From the NCBI GenBank assembly GCA_021734475.1, contig JAIPIU010000003.1, forward strand, positions 62,001 to 126,000: 64,000 nt of DNA, in the 5' to 3' direction. The notes below the pieces were generated by a model. It worked only from the letters and a program-made list of their open reading frames with translations. It had not been told where the DNA came from and ran no database searches. Shown here piece by piece: positions 1 to 11,736 of this stretch; the first letter of the stretch is position 1; each line of letters starts with the position of its first letter. A program made the position numbers and the translations under genes. Source of the DNA: Candidatus Altimarinota bacterium. Its GTDB lineage: Bacteria > Patescibacteriota > Gracilibacteria > Absconditabacterales > Absconditicoccaceae.

Positions 1-154
1 TGATTTTTGTAGTTCATCCAAAATTAGAAAAACATTCTGCTTTATCTTTTCACCATGCAGATGTTGTCAAAGGAGATACATTATATTGTTGTGAAAAATC
101 CTTTACTAATTGATTAGCAAGCATATCCTTACATTGTTGTAGTTCTATAGCCAT
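1..154 (-). CDS. Hypothetical protein, N-terminal part (runs off the window)
   Basis: Only the first 51 codons are inside the window. They begin at an ATG (154 on the minus strand) with MAIELQQCKDMLANQL and include one in-frame TGA that would be glycine. I see no signal peptide and do not recognise the family. The reading frame stays open to the window edge. It probably heads the next minus-strand transcript downstream of murE, after a 182-base gap that shows nothing clear. Confidence 0.5.
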
Positions 155-336
155 AAATATCTGTAAATATAAAGGATATTCAATTATAGCTCAAAATAAT
201 GATTTTGTCAAAAAAACTAACAAAAAGCCCACAGACACCTTACGTTTTTACTAAAAAGATATATAATTTATATTATTAAAAAACTGAGTAAACATACCTC
301 AGCAAGGAATTAACTTATTTATCTTTTATCTATTAT

Positions 337-1665
337 TTATCATTCTACTTTAGTAGAAGTGTTTATCAAATTTTCTAGTATATCTTTATCATTCCATTTT
401 TTTCTTCCAAAATTTGTAAGTTGAACTGTTTCATGTCATTTACCTGCAAACATTACAAAATCTCATTCTTTTGCCTGTTCTGTAGCAAATTTTATAGCTA
501 ATTCTCTCTCAGGTATAATATATAGTTCTTTGTTTGGAGTATTCAAATCTCTAATTTTTTCTGTTAATTGATTTAAAATTTGAATTCTATTTTCAGTATC
601 AGGGTCATCATCAGTAGCTATCAAAACATCAGCATAACTATATGCAATACTTCACATATCAGGTCTTTTTAGTTTGTCTCTATTTCCAGGAGCACCAAAC
701 ACTACAATCAGTTTTTTATCTTTTTTGATAGTATTCAAAAAAGCAAGAGTTTTATCCAAAGCATCCGGAGAATGTGCAAAATCAATAAAATAATTTACTC
801 AATTTAATTTTACAGCCTCCATTCTACCAGAAACTCATTTAAATCCAGATAAAGAAGCAACTGCCTGTTCCATATCCAATCATATATGCACAGCTACACT
901 AAGTGCTGATAATATATTATAAACATTATAGGTACCAGGCAAAAAAGTTTTCATATGAAATTTTTTTCATAAATATATAATATCAAAAGAAGTAGAATCT
1001 ATTTCTTCCACTATATTCTCAGCTCTTAATATTGCAGAATTATTTACACCAAAAGTGATTTTTTTATCAAAAGCCATATCATCAGACCAAGTTCTTCAAA
1101 TTTTATCATCAGCCGGAAAAACAGCATATTTATTAGATTTATTATTTCTCAAAACATATTTAAAAAGCTTCTTTTTAGCGTTTATATAATTATTAAAATT
1201 ACCATGATAATCCAAATGATCATGAGTAAGATTTGTAAGTATTGCAAAATCAAAATCTACTCACTCAAATCTATATTGATCCATACCATGAGAAGACACT
1301 TCCAAAACTGCTATTTTACATCATTTAGATTTAGCCGTAGATAATATAGATTGTAAATCAAATATATCCAAAGATGTCATCTTTTTTTCGTTTATTATTT
1401 CTTTATCTCATATTTTTATAACGGCGGTACTTACCATCACAGTTGGTCAAACTTTATCATTAAGCATTTTGTGAATCAAATTAACAGTAGTGGTTTTGCC
1501 ATTTGTTCAAGTTACTCCTATCACAAAAAAGTCTTTTGATGGATATCCATAAAATGTATTAGCTATATTTCACATAAGCCTCTTCCATGCCTGATATACA
1601 AAACTTGTTTTTATAAAATCATATATTTTATCATAAAATAGTATTTTCTTTATTATTTCTTTCAT
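337..1665 (-). CDS. murE: UDP-N-acetylmuramyl-tripeptide synthetase (MurE-type Mur ligase)
   Basis: Cytoplasmic ATP-dependent ligase adding the third amino acid to UDP-MurNAc-dipeptide in peptidoglycan synthesis. The 442-residue product is a little short for MurE. Visible motifs are the ATP loop GVTGTNGKTTT near residue 50, [24 protein letters not shown], the central-to-C-terminal [12 protein letters not shown] with FGAPGNRD, and the C-terminal MFAGKGHE typical of MurE. Several motif glycines are TGA (GKGHE, HSPDAL region). The substrate-selecting loop is not clear enough to say whether diaminopimelate or lysine is added. rsmE lies 66 bases upstream on the same strand. The frame closes at TAA immediately after a TGA glycine codon. 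Confidence 0.93.
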
Positions 1666-1731
1666 ATACAGACTTAGTTCTAAAACAAGGTCATACTAAC
1701 AATAAAAAAACTTTTTTCAATTTCTAATTTA

Positions 1732-2451
1732 TTATTTATAATTTTTAATTAACCATCATCAAATAATAGCAGCAGTCTCCATTCTCAACACAGAATCTCA
1801 TAAAGATATGATTTCAAAATTTTTTCAAAAACCATCATAATCTTTTTGAGTTAATCCTCATTCTGGACCAACCAATCAATATATATTATCCCGAACAGTA
1901 TTTACACCATTTACAGTATTTACACCATTTACAGTATTTACACCCTTATCAAAAACTATCAATTTAGAATTTTTAATTAAGTTTTCCAAATTAGAAATAA
2001 ACTCGATCTTAGGAAGATGCCATCACCAAGATTGTTCAAGAGCTTCTTTTGAAATTTTGGATAATCTCTGAAATTTAGATTCATTAGATTTTTTTATTAC
2101 TGATCTTTCTGCTGGCCAAAAAATAATATCATTAATTCAGATTTCAGTTAATTTTTGAACTATCAATTCTAGTTTATCTCGCCTATTGGGCATAGCAACT
2201 ATCATTCAATAATTAGCTTTATTGATTTCCAATCATTTATCTTCAATTCATTCTATATCAGAATACAAAGTTTTATCATTCCATTCTTTAATTTTTATTT
2301 TATATCTTTTACTGGGATTGATTTTTTTTTGAACAAAAAAAGAATCTCAAATTTTCATTCTCAAAACTTTTCTAATTTGGTTTAATATATCTCTATCTTC
2401 GATAACAATAATGTCTCATTTAATCTGAAAATCACAAACAAAAAGCTGCAT
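1732..2451 (-). CDS. rsmE: 16S rRNA (uracil1498-N3)-methyltransferase RsmE
   Basis: SPOUT-class methyltransferase modifying U1498 of 16S rRNA. The 239-residue length is normal for RsmE. The start MQLFVCDFQI leads into the small N-terminal domain, followed by the KLTEIGINDIIFWPAERSV motif and the C-terminal knot motifs LVGPEGGLT and LGDSVLRMETAAI, which identify the family. An odd feature is an inserted in-frame 18-bp tandem repeat (about 2.8 units) encoding repeated GVNTVN just before the LVGPEGG strand. It sits between murE and an anchored protein gene, all on the minus strand. Confidence 0.92.
1895..1944. repeat. 18-bp in-frame tandem repeat inside rsmE
   Basis: The unit ACAGTATTTACACCATTT occurs twice in full (1895-1912, 1913-1930) plus 14 bases of a third copy. 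Being a multiple of three it keeps the rsmE frame and encodes GVNTVN repeats in a loop before the cofactor-binding knot. Related TTTACAGTATTTACA strings occur in gaps between genes near 24770 and 36040. Confidence 0.9.
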
Positions 2452-2474
2452 AAATCAAAACATTAAGTAAAATA

Positions 2475-3944
2475 TTATTCAATTACAATATTATTTACAA
2501 ATTCTATCCAAGAAGAATCCAATATTTCTATTACAAAATTCTTATCTCAAACTTTTCTGTAAACCAATTGATCTGTTTCCTGAAATCAGTTTTTCATATT
2601 ACATTCATATATTTTAATTGATGGCATATCATGTAATTTATCTTTATCAGAATATTTTATTACATCCATTTGAGTAAAACAATAAACTCAAACTTGATCA
2701 AAAGTTTCCTCAGTATTTGTACCAGCAAATGATATATTCATAGATGGAAATGAAATTTTATATCATCTTGTAGATGAATTGAAAACAAGAGGTTTTTCTA
2801 AGTTTATAGGAAATTGTTTTACATTAGCATCTCGCTTTAAAAGCGTTCATTGTGGTGTTTCAATTTTCTTCACTTCATCTAAAATAAATGTTTGCAAAAT
2901 AAGTTTCTTTTCAAATCAAGGATTTAATATCAATTTACAAGTTACAAATCAGGTAGAATAATTTCATTTAACCGTTAATAATATATCATTATTTTGAAAT
3001 GATAAATCATAGGAATTTATTTTATCCATAATTCATTGATCATTTTTACACAAACTATTGATTTCTGACATCAGATTTTCTTCAACATATTTTTTATTTG
3101 GTAAAATAATATAATCAGATATTTTCATAACTTCAGATTCTCAAACATTATTTATAAAGTATCAAATCATATTTTCATTTGAGAAAAACCAAGAATCAAT
3201 GGAATCTAATTTATAAAAAGAAACTCTATTAAGTGTTGTAAAATCTTTTTCTGCTGATTTTGAAAAAACATCATTTAAATATTTACAGTTTTCATCTTGT
3301 TTTTTATCATTACATCTAAAATAAGATATTGTAATAATCTGACTTGTTTCCAAGTTTTTAACAATTAAATTTCAATCTTCTCATTCATTTTGTAATATAT
3401 AATTTTCAAAAAAATCTGAATCTAAATAAATACCAGGTTTAGATAAATATTTACCAGAAGACAATAGCAATCAAGTTTCTTCTACAACAACTTCTCATTG
3501 AATATTATTTACTTCAATCACAAACATATCTCCAACTAATTTTTCAATTATTCACTCTACTTGAACTTCTCAATTATAATCACTCAAGTCTAAAGTCCTA
3601 CTTTTAAGTCAAAAAATATCTCAATCAAAAGTATTTAATTTATGTGTATATGATGATATAATATCTTCATCCATATAAAGATTTCAGGAAAGATTGACTT
3701 GATCTCATATTTTAAAATCAAATTCTTGAGTATCTTCTATAGCTCATGATCAAGAGTCTGAAATAAAAGTACCTCTAATACTATCATATTTTTTGAATAA
3801 GATAAAAACAACAACCAAGATACTAATAATGATAATAATAAATGTTCAATAAGATACTCCCTTTTTGGTAGGAGTAAAAGATCTCTTTTGACTATTTCTA
3901 TTTTCATTCATTCTTTTTGTAAAATAATCCATCTGCTGTTCCAT
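2475..3944 (-). CDS. Membrane-anchored exported protein of unknown function
   Basis: A 489-residue protein. The start MEQQMDYFTKRMNENR gives a short basic cytoplasmic tail, followed by one strongly hydrophobic segment (about residues 35-53, rich in Ile/Val) and then a long polar, beta-rich extracytoplasmic region with many acidic residues and a few cysteines. This is a type II signal-anchor layout. No catalytic motif is recognised. Glycines are partly TGA, as in neighbouring native genes. It is the first gene of the minus-strand group reading into rsmE and murE, and it is separated by 91 bases from the divergent MscS genes. A surface or cell-envelope role is an inference from topology only. 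Confidence 0.75.
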
Positions 3945-4035
3945 TTCAAATTTTAAAAAATAAAGACACTAAAAAATAACCAAAAACATATCAAAAACAA
4001 TCCCAAAAGACATATTATATCATAAAGAATAATAA

Positions 4036-5025
4036 ATGTCCATATACCAAACATATAAAATCAGATTAAAAATTGTATTAATTATAATTTTGCTTTATAA
4101 TCTAGTATGTTTTACAAATATCAAAAACAAAATGCAGTGAGAAAATGCTCAAGAAGCGACTAGTTGACTATTTTGATTACAATGACCCGAAGTTTGGTGA
4201 TATATTTTGAAAATATTTTGAGGAGTAATAGTAATTATAGTCATGCTAATTATTTCTAAAATAGTAGCATGAATAGTCAAAAGAAATATTATAAAAAATA
4301 ATACGATTACAGACAGTAAACATATAGACAAAATAGCATGATTAATATGAAATATTGTATTTTATATAATGGTTATTTTTTCCTTTTTCATATGATTTGA
4401 AATAATGTGATTCAATGTATGACTGATACTATGATGAGTGTCTTTCGGAGTTTGATTAGCTTTCAAAGAAATATTATGAAATATGATAGCATGAATAATG
4501 ATACTTTATACAAAAGAATTTAAACTAGGTGATATAGTAGAAATAAATGCAGATCAAGTATATTTTGGAAGAATAGAAGAAATTACCATTAGATATACAA
4601 TCATTAGAACATTAGATCTTAGAGAAGTAATAATACCAAACATGACACTAATATCTGTACCAATCAAAACATTTAGTTCAGAAGAACTAGTAAAATTAAA
4701 TTTCATGATATGAGTACATTATGAATCAGACATACCAAAGACTATTGAGGTTTTAACAAATTGCATAAATAGTTTTGATTTTGTAAAAAGCCAAGATAAC
4801 ACAAAAGTTTTTGTTACAAATTTTGGAGCAAGTTCAATAGATATGAAATGTATGTTCTTATTTGACCCTAAATGATGATTATTAGAAGAATATGCTATAT
4901 GAGCAATAAATGAAAAAATAAACGAAGAATTTAAAAAGAATAATATTAATATACCTTACAATATGATAACTTTAAACTTTGAAAAAGAAAAAGATCAAGA
5001 AAACACAATAAATAATATCCAATAA
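4036..5025 (+). CDS. MscS-family mechanosensitive channel
   Basis: A 329-residue small-conductance mechanosensitive channel subunit of the inner membrane, expected to open under hypo-osmotic stress. Three or four hydrophobic segments precede the pore-lining helix with the glycine-rich pattern GVSFGVGLAFKEILGNMIAG, most glycines being TGA. The beta domain follows (YTKEFKLGDIVEI, RTLDLREVIIPN), then the alpha/beta C-terminal domain. Start chosen at the ATG encoding MSIYQTYKIRLK; a later ATG is possible. A second MscS gene begins 22 bases downstream, so the two are probably co-transcribed. Confidence 0.9.
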
Positions 5026-5046
5026 GGTTTTAAATATATTTAGAAA

Positions 5047-5889
5047 ATGTTGGAAAACATAGTAAAGTTAATAACAGATTATCTATCAGAAAACTGAAAA
5101 GAAATAGCAATAAAACTATTAATAGCAGTAACAGTATTTTTTGTAATATTATTTTTTATAAAACGATTAACAAAAAAAATAAAAGCGAGAATAGAAAAAA
5201 ATTCAGTTCAAACAGATGAAAAATATACAAAAAAGATATCACATCTAATTTGAAATATGATATTTACTCTTCTCATGATATTCAATGTTCTAATAGTATT
5301 TGAGATAATATGATTTGATGTAGCATTATTGATGTGATGAGTATCTCTTTGAATGTGATTCGCCATGGAAACAACTATCGGAAACATGGTTTCATGAATA
5401 ATGATACTCTTAAACAAAAAAGTTAAACTATGAGATTATGTACAAATGTTATGATCCTTAAAATTAACATGAGTAATAGATGAAATAAATATCAGATATA
5501 CGATCATCAAAACAATAGACAAAAGAAGAGTAATAGTTCCCAATATGAAATTAGCTACAACCCCTATCAAAACATTAAAAACTGAACCATTAATTAGATG
5601 AGAAATAGATTTAACGCTACCACGTAATATAAATGTAGAACAAATCAAAAAAGTATTAACAGATACAATAAATTCAGAAGAAAAAGTAGTACACAAAGAT
5701 TATACAAATGTATTTATTTCATGATTTGATTTCCATGGTATAAATTTCAAATGATTCTTTTTCTATGATCCCAAATGATGAAAATGAAAATTTGTTATTT
5801 GTTCTGAACTAAGACAAAAATTAAAAATAATATTCAAAAAACTTTGAATAAATCCTCCTTATGAAAACATAACAATTACAACTGAATAA
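5047..5889 (+). CDS. MscS-family mechanosensitive channel (second copy)
   Basis: A 280-residue paralogue of the preceding channel, shorter at the N-terminus. It shows the pore helix GGVSLGMGFAMETTIGNMVSG, then LLNKKVKLGDYVQM and KTIDKRRVIVPNMKLAT of the beta domain and a C-terminal alpha/beta part. Two tandem MscS genes of different length could form separate channels with different thresholds or a mixed one; the sequence does not decide. The C-terminus meets the convergent gene at 5937 after a 47-base gap. Confidence 0.9.
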
Positions 5890-5936
5890 AAATTATATCA
5901 TCAGTATATTCTATCAAAGTTTAGTTAAAACTAAGT

Positions 5937-7916
5937 TTATTTTTTGCTCATAAATTCTGCTATAGAATTTATATCTTCCATCATTTTCAAAACATCTTCC
6001 CAAAAAGTTAAATTAGTATCTAGATAAGTAACTATAAGTTGATTCATTTTTAGTAATCTATCAGCCTGTATAGATTTACTAGGATCTCATATAGCATTCA
6101 TTCATTTATTTTGAAAACTAGAAACATTATTACTTATTTGAATTTGACTAATAATCTTGTCTGGATCTCATAATAGAGAATATTTATTTTTTTCTTCTGC
6201 TGTATTTAATTCTTCTCCATAAGACAATATCGATTTAGCTACATTTCTTTCAAAAAGTTCTTCATTTCTTTTTTCTATAGTATCTGAAGTTTCTGAGAAT
6301 AAATTTTTGAATGCAGATCATACATTAAAAGAAAATATTTTACCAAATTTATTTTTTGTTACAGAGCTTTCCAAAAATTCTTTTGTCTTTTTATGTACCA
6401 ATAATTCTCATCCATCTCTCAAACTAGCCAATATTGCATAAAGTTCTTCATATATCTCTTCTATACTAAATACTACTTTTCAATTTTGAGAGAAAGCACG
6501 ATTTTGTACAGGTATCATACAAAATTTAATTTTAAAGGCTCATTCATCTAATATTTTAAAATTATCATTAAATGCTGGACTAGAAAACTCAGTACAGGTA
6601 CACTTAACAATACATACTAGTTTGTCATCTACAGGCATTCAATCACACTTATCTATACAAGATAAAATAGCTGATTGCGAATCAGGATCATTTATATTTG
6701 ATAACATATCTACTTGTTCTTCTATCTGATTATAAACCTCATCTCAAGTCAAAACCACTTCCTCTCAGTTCACAAAAGAACCTCAATTAGTAATACTAGA
6801 ATTTCATTGAGTTTTATTTTCATCAATCTGATTTATCAAAACATTTAGATATCACGATATTATTTCTCATGTATTATAATACGTTTCATTAGTTCAACTA
6901 AGAATAGATCAACTAATACAAATATTTCAGTTTATTATATTATCCTCACTATATTGATTTTGAGCATAGCTTGGACTAGTATTGTCGTCTATAAATTGCA
7001 AAACCTCATCATCCAATATACCTTTCAAAGATGTAGAATTAGGATCTGAAGTTTTGGATGTATTAGATGAGTTATCTCAGTTATTTCAAGAATTATTTTG
7101 ACCAGAATTAGATCCAGTCAAAAAATCTGATGGATCATATGGAGAATACCAATCTACTGTCCCATCATCCAATATTTCAGGAGTATTATTATCTGATCAA
7201 TAATTTACATCAGGGAATTGATAATACAACACTTGGGGAGAAGATTTGAATCATTCAAAAAGAATTTTTCATACAATACTTATATCATACAAAAGATCAT
7301 AATCAGCATCATCCAGTTTTCCATTCCAAAACAAGTCATCTCAATAATTTATCTGATCAAAAGTAGATATATCACTATCACTAGAATACAAGCTTATATA
7401 AATTTCATTCAGTTTTTGAGAACAAGTTTTAGATAATTCCAATCCTCGTGTATCATTTTCAAATTGTCCATAAACACATCACATAAAAATATTACAAGAT
7501 TGAAGATATTCACTTGTATTTGGATATTTAGCTTTTGCATTAGGATCAAAATTTAAAATATTTTGTTTAAAAGACCTTTTGAAAGTATCATTGGAATAAT
7601 ACAATATATTCACAATATCTGCTTCATTTATATTACAAGTTCACTCAGAAGAATTTCTAACAAAATCCAAAGTATTAGTAATAGTATTTTTTATAGAAGA
7701 TATTTCATTGGTTCTAGCTATTTCCAAATTTTTATAATACAAATCTGAAATTACAGCTTTTCATGCTATACTAGATACATAATCTTCATTTACCAAATCA
7801 TTATAAGTCCTAGACAAAAAATCTCAAATTCAAGCTCATTCAACGACAAAAACACCAGATCATACAATCATCAAGAACATTGTTAAAAAGATTCTCTTAT
7901 TCGATTTCTTGTACAT
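5937..7916 (-). CDS. Large exported protein with cysteine clusters, unknown function
   Basis: About 659 residues. The start MYKKSNKRIFLTMFLMIVG gives a basic tail and one hydrophobic segment (signal peptide or anchor); an earlier in-frame ATG at 7931 would add five residues. A long polar region rich in Asn, Asp and Ser follows, with a cysteine group near the middle (CIDKC, CIVKCTC) and a charged helical C-terminal third that could form coiled coil. It is not a family I know. It is the last gene of a three-gene minus-strand run of exported proteins and overlaps the upstream gene by 20 bases, so translation is probably coupled. A surface or host-contact role is inference. Confidence 0.75.
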
Positions 7917-9069
7917 TTCTAAGTTTACCATACAAAGTATAAAAAGGTGTTACTATTTTATAAAGATATTTATCTCTAAGTATCAGTAGATCTTCTTGAT
8001 ACATCAAAAATCAAATATGCAAAGGGAATGTAGCATATATTTCATTCAACATCTTAGTGGTATTTGATACAGCACTATGCATTCTGTTTATTTCTCTATT
8101 AAACTCATATATTTTATTTTTAAAATAGTTTTTAGCTGTCGTTGTATCTTTATTAAAAGGAGCTGGAGCTATTTCTGTAGGAGCAGATAAAACTTTTTCT
8201 TCATAAAATTTTAAAAGCAAACGATAATAAAATATCTCATTATATATCAAATTTATATACTTAGAATCTATATCAAATCCATGTCATATTAATCAGCATT
8301 TCAAAAAATCATAATCACTAGCAGATGTAGCTGGACAACTAATTAATCATTTATCATCAGATACTAATATATTTTGATAATTAATAATATCCAATCATTT
8401 TAATAATTTAGCTGAAGATTTTAGATAAGATTTCATAGTTTTACACAACTGTGGATACAATCCATTAGTCGTATCACAAAACAAAACATTAAACTTTTCT
8501 TTAGAATAATTATCTACTTGATCCTCTATTTTCATTTCATCAAAATCAGGATTTTGCAAACCATATAATCTAGACTGTTGAAAAGATACAATATCATTTA
8601 TCAATACATTAAACACACTAGGAAAGTGAGATGATATATCACAATTATCCATATCTTTTTGAGGATCACAATAATCATAATCTCAATTTGGTCAATAATC
8701 TATTATTCATAAATCATTAAAATCCTGTTTTTTCAGATAAGATTTATCTCCAGATAAAAAGTTTTGGTTAAACTTAAAATCTAAATCTTTATTTATATTA
8801 TGACAAATAAGATATAAAAATACTGATTCTCAAGGACTATAAACATAAATATCATCTATTATTAATCCTGAATTTATCAATACAACAGAACAAAAACTAT
8901 TCAAAATATCTTTTGTAGAGTCGGTTTGACTAGCTAATAATTGTGTTGATATAATATCCAAATACTCACTCTGAGTTTGATAAAATCCATTTTGAGAATA
9001 TCAAAAAGAAAATATTGATCACAAAGTAATCATAGTCAATAAAGTTCTTTTGATAATCAATTTTCTCAT
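7897..9069 (-). CDS. Exported protein, unknown function
   Basis: A 390-residue product starting MRKLIIKRTLLTMITLGSIFSFG, a clear signal peptide or anchor. The mature part is rich in Tyr, Asn and Asp with scattered cysteines (CDPQKDMDNCD, LFCDTTNGLYPQLC) and ends in a helical, charged segment. No known domain is recognised. It sits between two other large exported proteins on the same strand, 22 bases after the gene ending at 9092 and overlapping the following gene by 20 bases, which suggests the three act together. Confidence 0.75.
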
Positions 9070-9091
9070 ATCCAACTAAATAAATTAAAAA

Positions 9092-10642
9092 CTATCTAGC
9101 ATAACAGCCAGCATTTCATTTATTAGAACATTGAAGTTCACATACTGTACCAATATTTTTTATTAAATTTTTATCCTTACTTCATATAATATCTATCACG
9201 TCACGTATACGATAACCTATCTGAGTATAAAATTGTAAATAAGGAGTAGGATCTATACTTACCAACACACTCAACTCATCTTGGTGCTTTTTATTTACAC
9301 TTTTCATTACTATCTCCAAAGATTGTTTAAAATCATCTTTAGCAATTACTGGATAATCAATTTTTGATTCCAAAAGATCACTCAATTCTGATATATTATC
9401 CAACAATGTTTCATTTCACAAATTTGGATTTACAGCATCTTTTTCTTCCTGATCTTTATCTTTTTCTTTTTGATCTTTTTCTTTTTTATTAAAATAATCA
9501 TCATTAAAATTTGAGCTCAATTTTATATTTCCAATAGTTGATGTAGCTAAATTTTTCCAAGAATTAGTAAGCAAAAGTCACTGTTGTTTAGTAAGTTTAC
9601 TAGTATTTATACCATATACATCTCTCAAAAGATCAATTTGTCTATCAGTCAAAACCTTTTCTCATTCAGATTTATCTTTTTTATAATTATTGGATACTCA
9701 TCTCAGAGCATCAGCAAAATTTTTATTAGCAGTTACAATATTTTCTTTTGCGCTTGCTCATCATTTTTTAAAACTAGTTCAAATATTTTTGATATTTTTT
9801 ACAAAATCTTTTCGAGAGCTATCACATTTAAAAAATCCTCTAGCACATTCATATGAAGAATCCAAAATTTGAATACTTTCCATATCAAAAGCTATATCAA
9901 ATCAGTCGATACCTCATTGGGAATATTTATCAAATTGATTGATAGTTCACATAGATAGAAAAGTTTTCATAGAACCATTCATTTTCAAAAGCATACTTAC
10001 CAAATCTTTGTATTTAGCTCCATCATAAATTTTTGCTCTATAAAAAAGCTTATTTGAATCTTTATATTTATCTAATATGAGTTGAAATTTACTTGTATCT
10101 ACTATTACATCATCAGCCATAGCTGACAATCAAAGCTCATAAAACATCTCATTTATTTGGGTTTCCAAATCCAAAAGAGTCTTCCAATCTCTAATAAATG
10201 GTCTAGATTTAGTTAATATAGACATTCATATAATATCTTTGTAAGAACCTATACCAAGGGACGACAATATAAAAACTGTAGCGCTAGCTGTAGATATTTT
10301 TTTATTTATGCTTTCTTCTATTTCAGAGACTAATTTCTCAAATATATTTTTATTCTCTGTAGGTATATTAAATATTTTATTAGTAAACAGTCATCACAAA
10401 TAGTTATAATCTCATAAATCTTTACCATCTCATTGGACGGTTTGTATTCCAGCAAGCATCTCTTTTACAAATTGTTCATAATATTGAAATTGTAATCATG
10501 GACTAGAACATATGGTAGGATTATCTCCACACTCTACTTGAGCATTTCAACTACCTTGAGCAAAAGTAAATCAGCAAAAAATTGCTTGTCAAACAAACAT
10601 TATAAAAACAATAGTAAATGTTTTTTTGAAAACTTTAGACAT
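9092..10642 (-). CDS. Exported protein with charged repeat linker, unknown function
   Basis: A 516-residue product. The N-terminus MSKVFKKTFTIVFIMFVGQA followed by CGFTFAQG looks like a signal peptide with cleavage near AQG. Cysteines occur near the mature N-terminus (VECGDNPTICSS), in the middle (CARGFFKCD) and at the extreme C-terminus (VCELQCSNKGNAGCYAR). A run of Lys/Asp/Glu/Gln around residues 395-415 reads like a flexible charged linker. Family not recognised. First of three adjacent exported proteins; the next minus-strand gene upstream is an anchored metallopeptidase. Confidence 0.75.
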
Positions 10643-10758
10643 ACAAGTTCTATCCAAATAAAGTTTACATAGAAATTATAGTTTAAAAGCTAATAAAAAA
10701 CAAAAAAACTACCCCTTCAAAAGCAAGAATAGTTGACTTTTTATTAAATAAATAATAA

Positions 10759-11736
10759 CTAATAGCTAATCCTAGTTGTATCCCAATATCTATAGTTAGT
10801 ATTGCGATTTTTTTGATCAAAATACCCTATATTTTTGTCCAAATATTTACCTGCATACAAATTTGCCATATAATTATATTTCTTTTTCATAATAGAATTG
10901 GAAATGGCAAAAAATCTAAAAATATAGTTATGATTTAGATATAGATTATGACATTCAGCAAAATCTTCAAATGGATCAAACATACCATATCCACTACAAA
11001 AGTCCTCAGGTTTAGCATCAGATTTTCTTATTTTTTCTCATTCCCAAGAAAGCTTATAATATTCTATAGACGGATCATCTATTGGAAATATAACTTCTTC
11101 AAATTCTGTAAAAGAACTATCCTTTTTTTTATTATATCATTTGATAGTAAACAGATCTAATATATGTCCAAATTCATGACCCAACAATTGTTTAAATTCA
11201 TCATCAAATTTTATAGACAAAGTATTTATATATACATCATTTGATCTAGTATATCCTCTTTTTTTATCAGATTTTTGGTATAAATTTAGATAATTAAATG
11301 ATTTCAAAAAATTTTCTCCCAATCTCAGATATCAATTTATTCATCACAATATATAAACAGAATCTTCAAAATAATCATACTTATCCTTGGATTTATATTC
11401 TCAGTCAAAGTCAACTTTATTACATATCAGATAATTTTTTTCACACAAGTTATCAAATAAATTCTGATAGGTATCTACAATAGTGTCATTTGAATTAGAT
11501 TGAGTATTGCTAGCTACAGGCTTATCTTGATTTTGAGAGTTTATCCAGTCTCGTAGACTAGCTTCATGAAATTCACTATCCATATCCTCAGACAAATAAT
11601 CTTTGGCAAAAAAATCAGATACTTTTTCTCCTACATCAAAAACATTGTAACTAAGTCCCAAATAGACAATAGTAGTAGCCAAAACAAGTTTAATAATATC
11701 CCATATGCTAATCTTTGAAATAATTTTGGTAGGCAT
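10759..11736 (-). CDS. Membrane-anchored zinc metallopeptidase (HExxH)
   Basis: A 325-residue protein starting MPTKIISKISIWDIIK with one hydrophobic segment at about residues 13-30, then a Ser/Asn-rich linker and a peptidase domain outside the membrane. The zinc motif HEFGH is at about residues 187-191 within LLGHEFGHILDL, and a downstream Glu in FEDFAECHN is a plausible third zinc ligand (gluzincin type). It overlaps the 3' end of the exonuclease gene by 29 bases and lies just upstream of three exported proteins, which may be its substrates or partners (inference). It could also serve in cell-wall turnover. Confidence 0.8.

Noticed and set aside
1895-1944. CRISPR-like array in rsmE
   Set aside because: The repeat units are directly adjacent with no spacers and lie in frame within a coding gene.
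4149-5696. Several open frames on the minus strand within the MscS genes
   Set aside because: They are antisense shadows; the plus-strand frames with TGA as glycine give clean MscS proteins.
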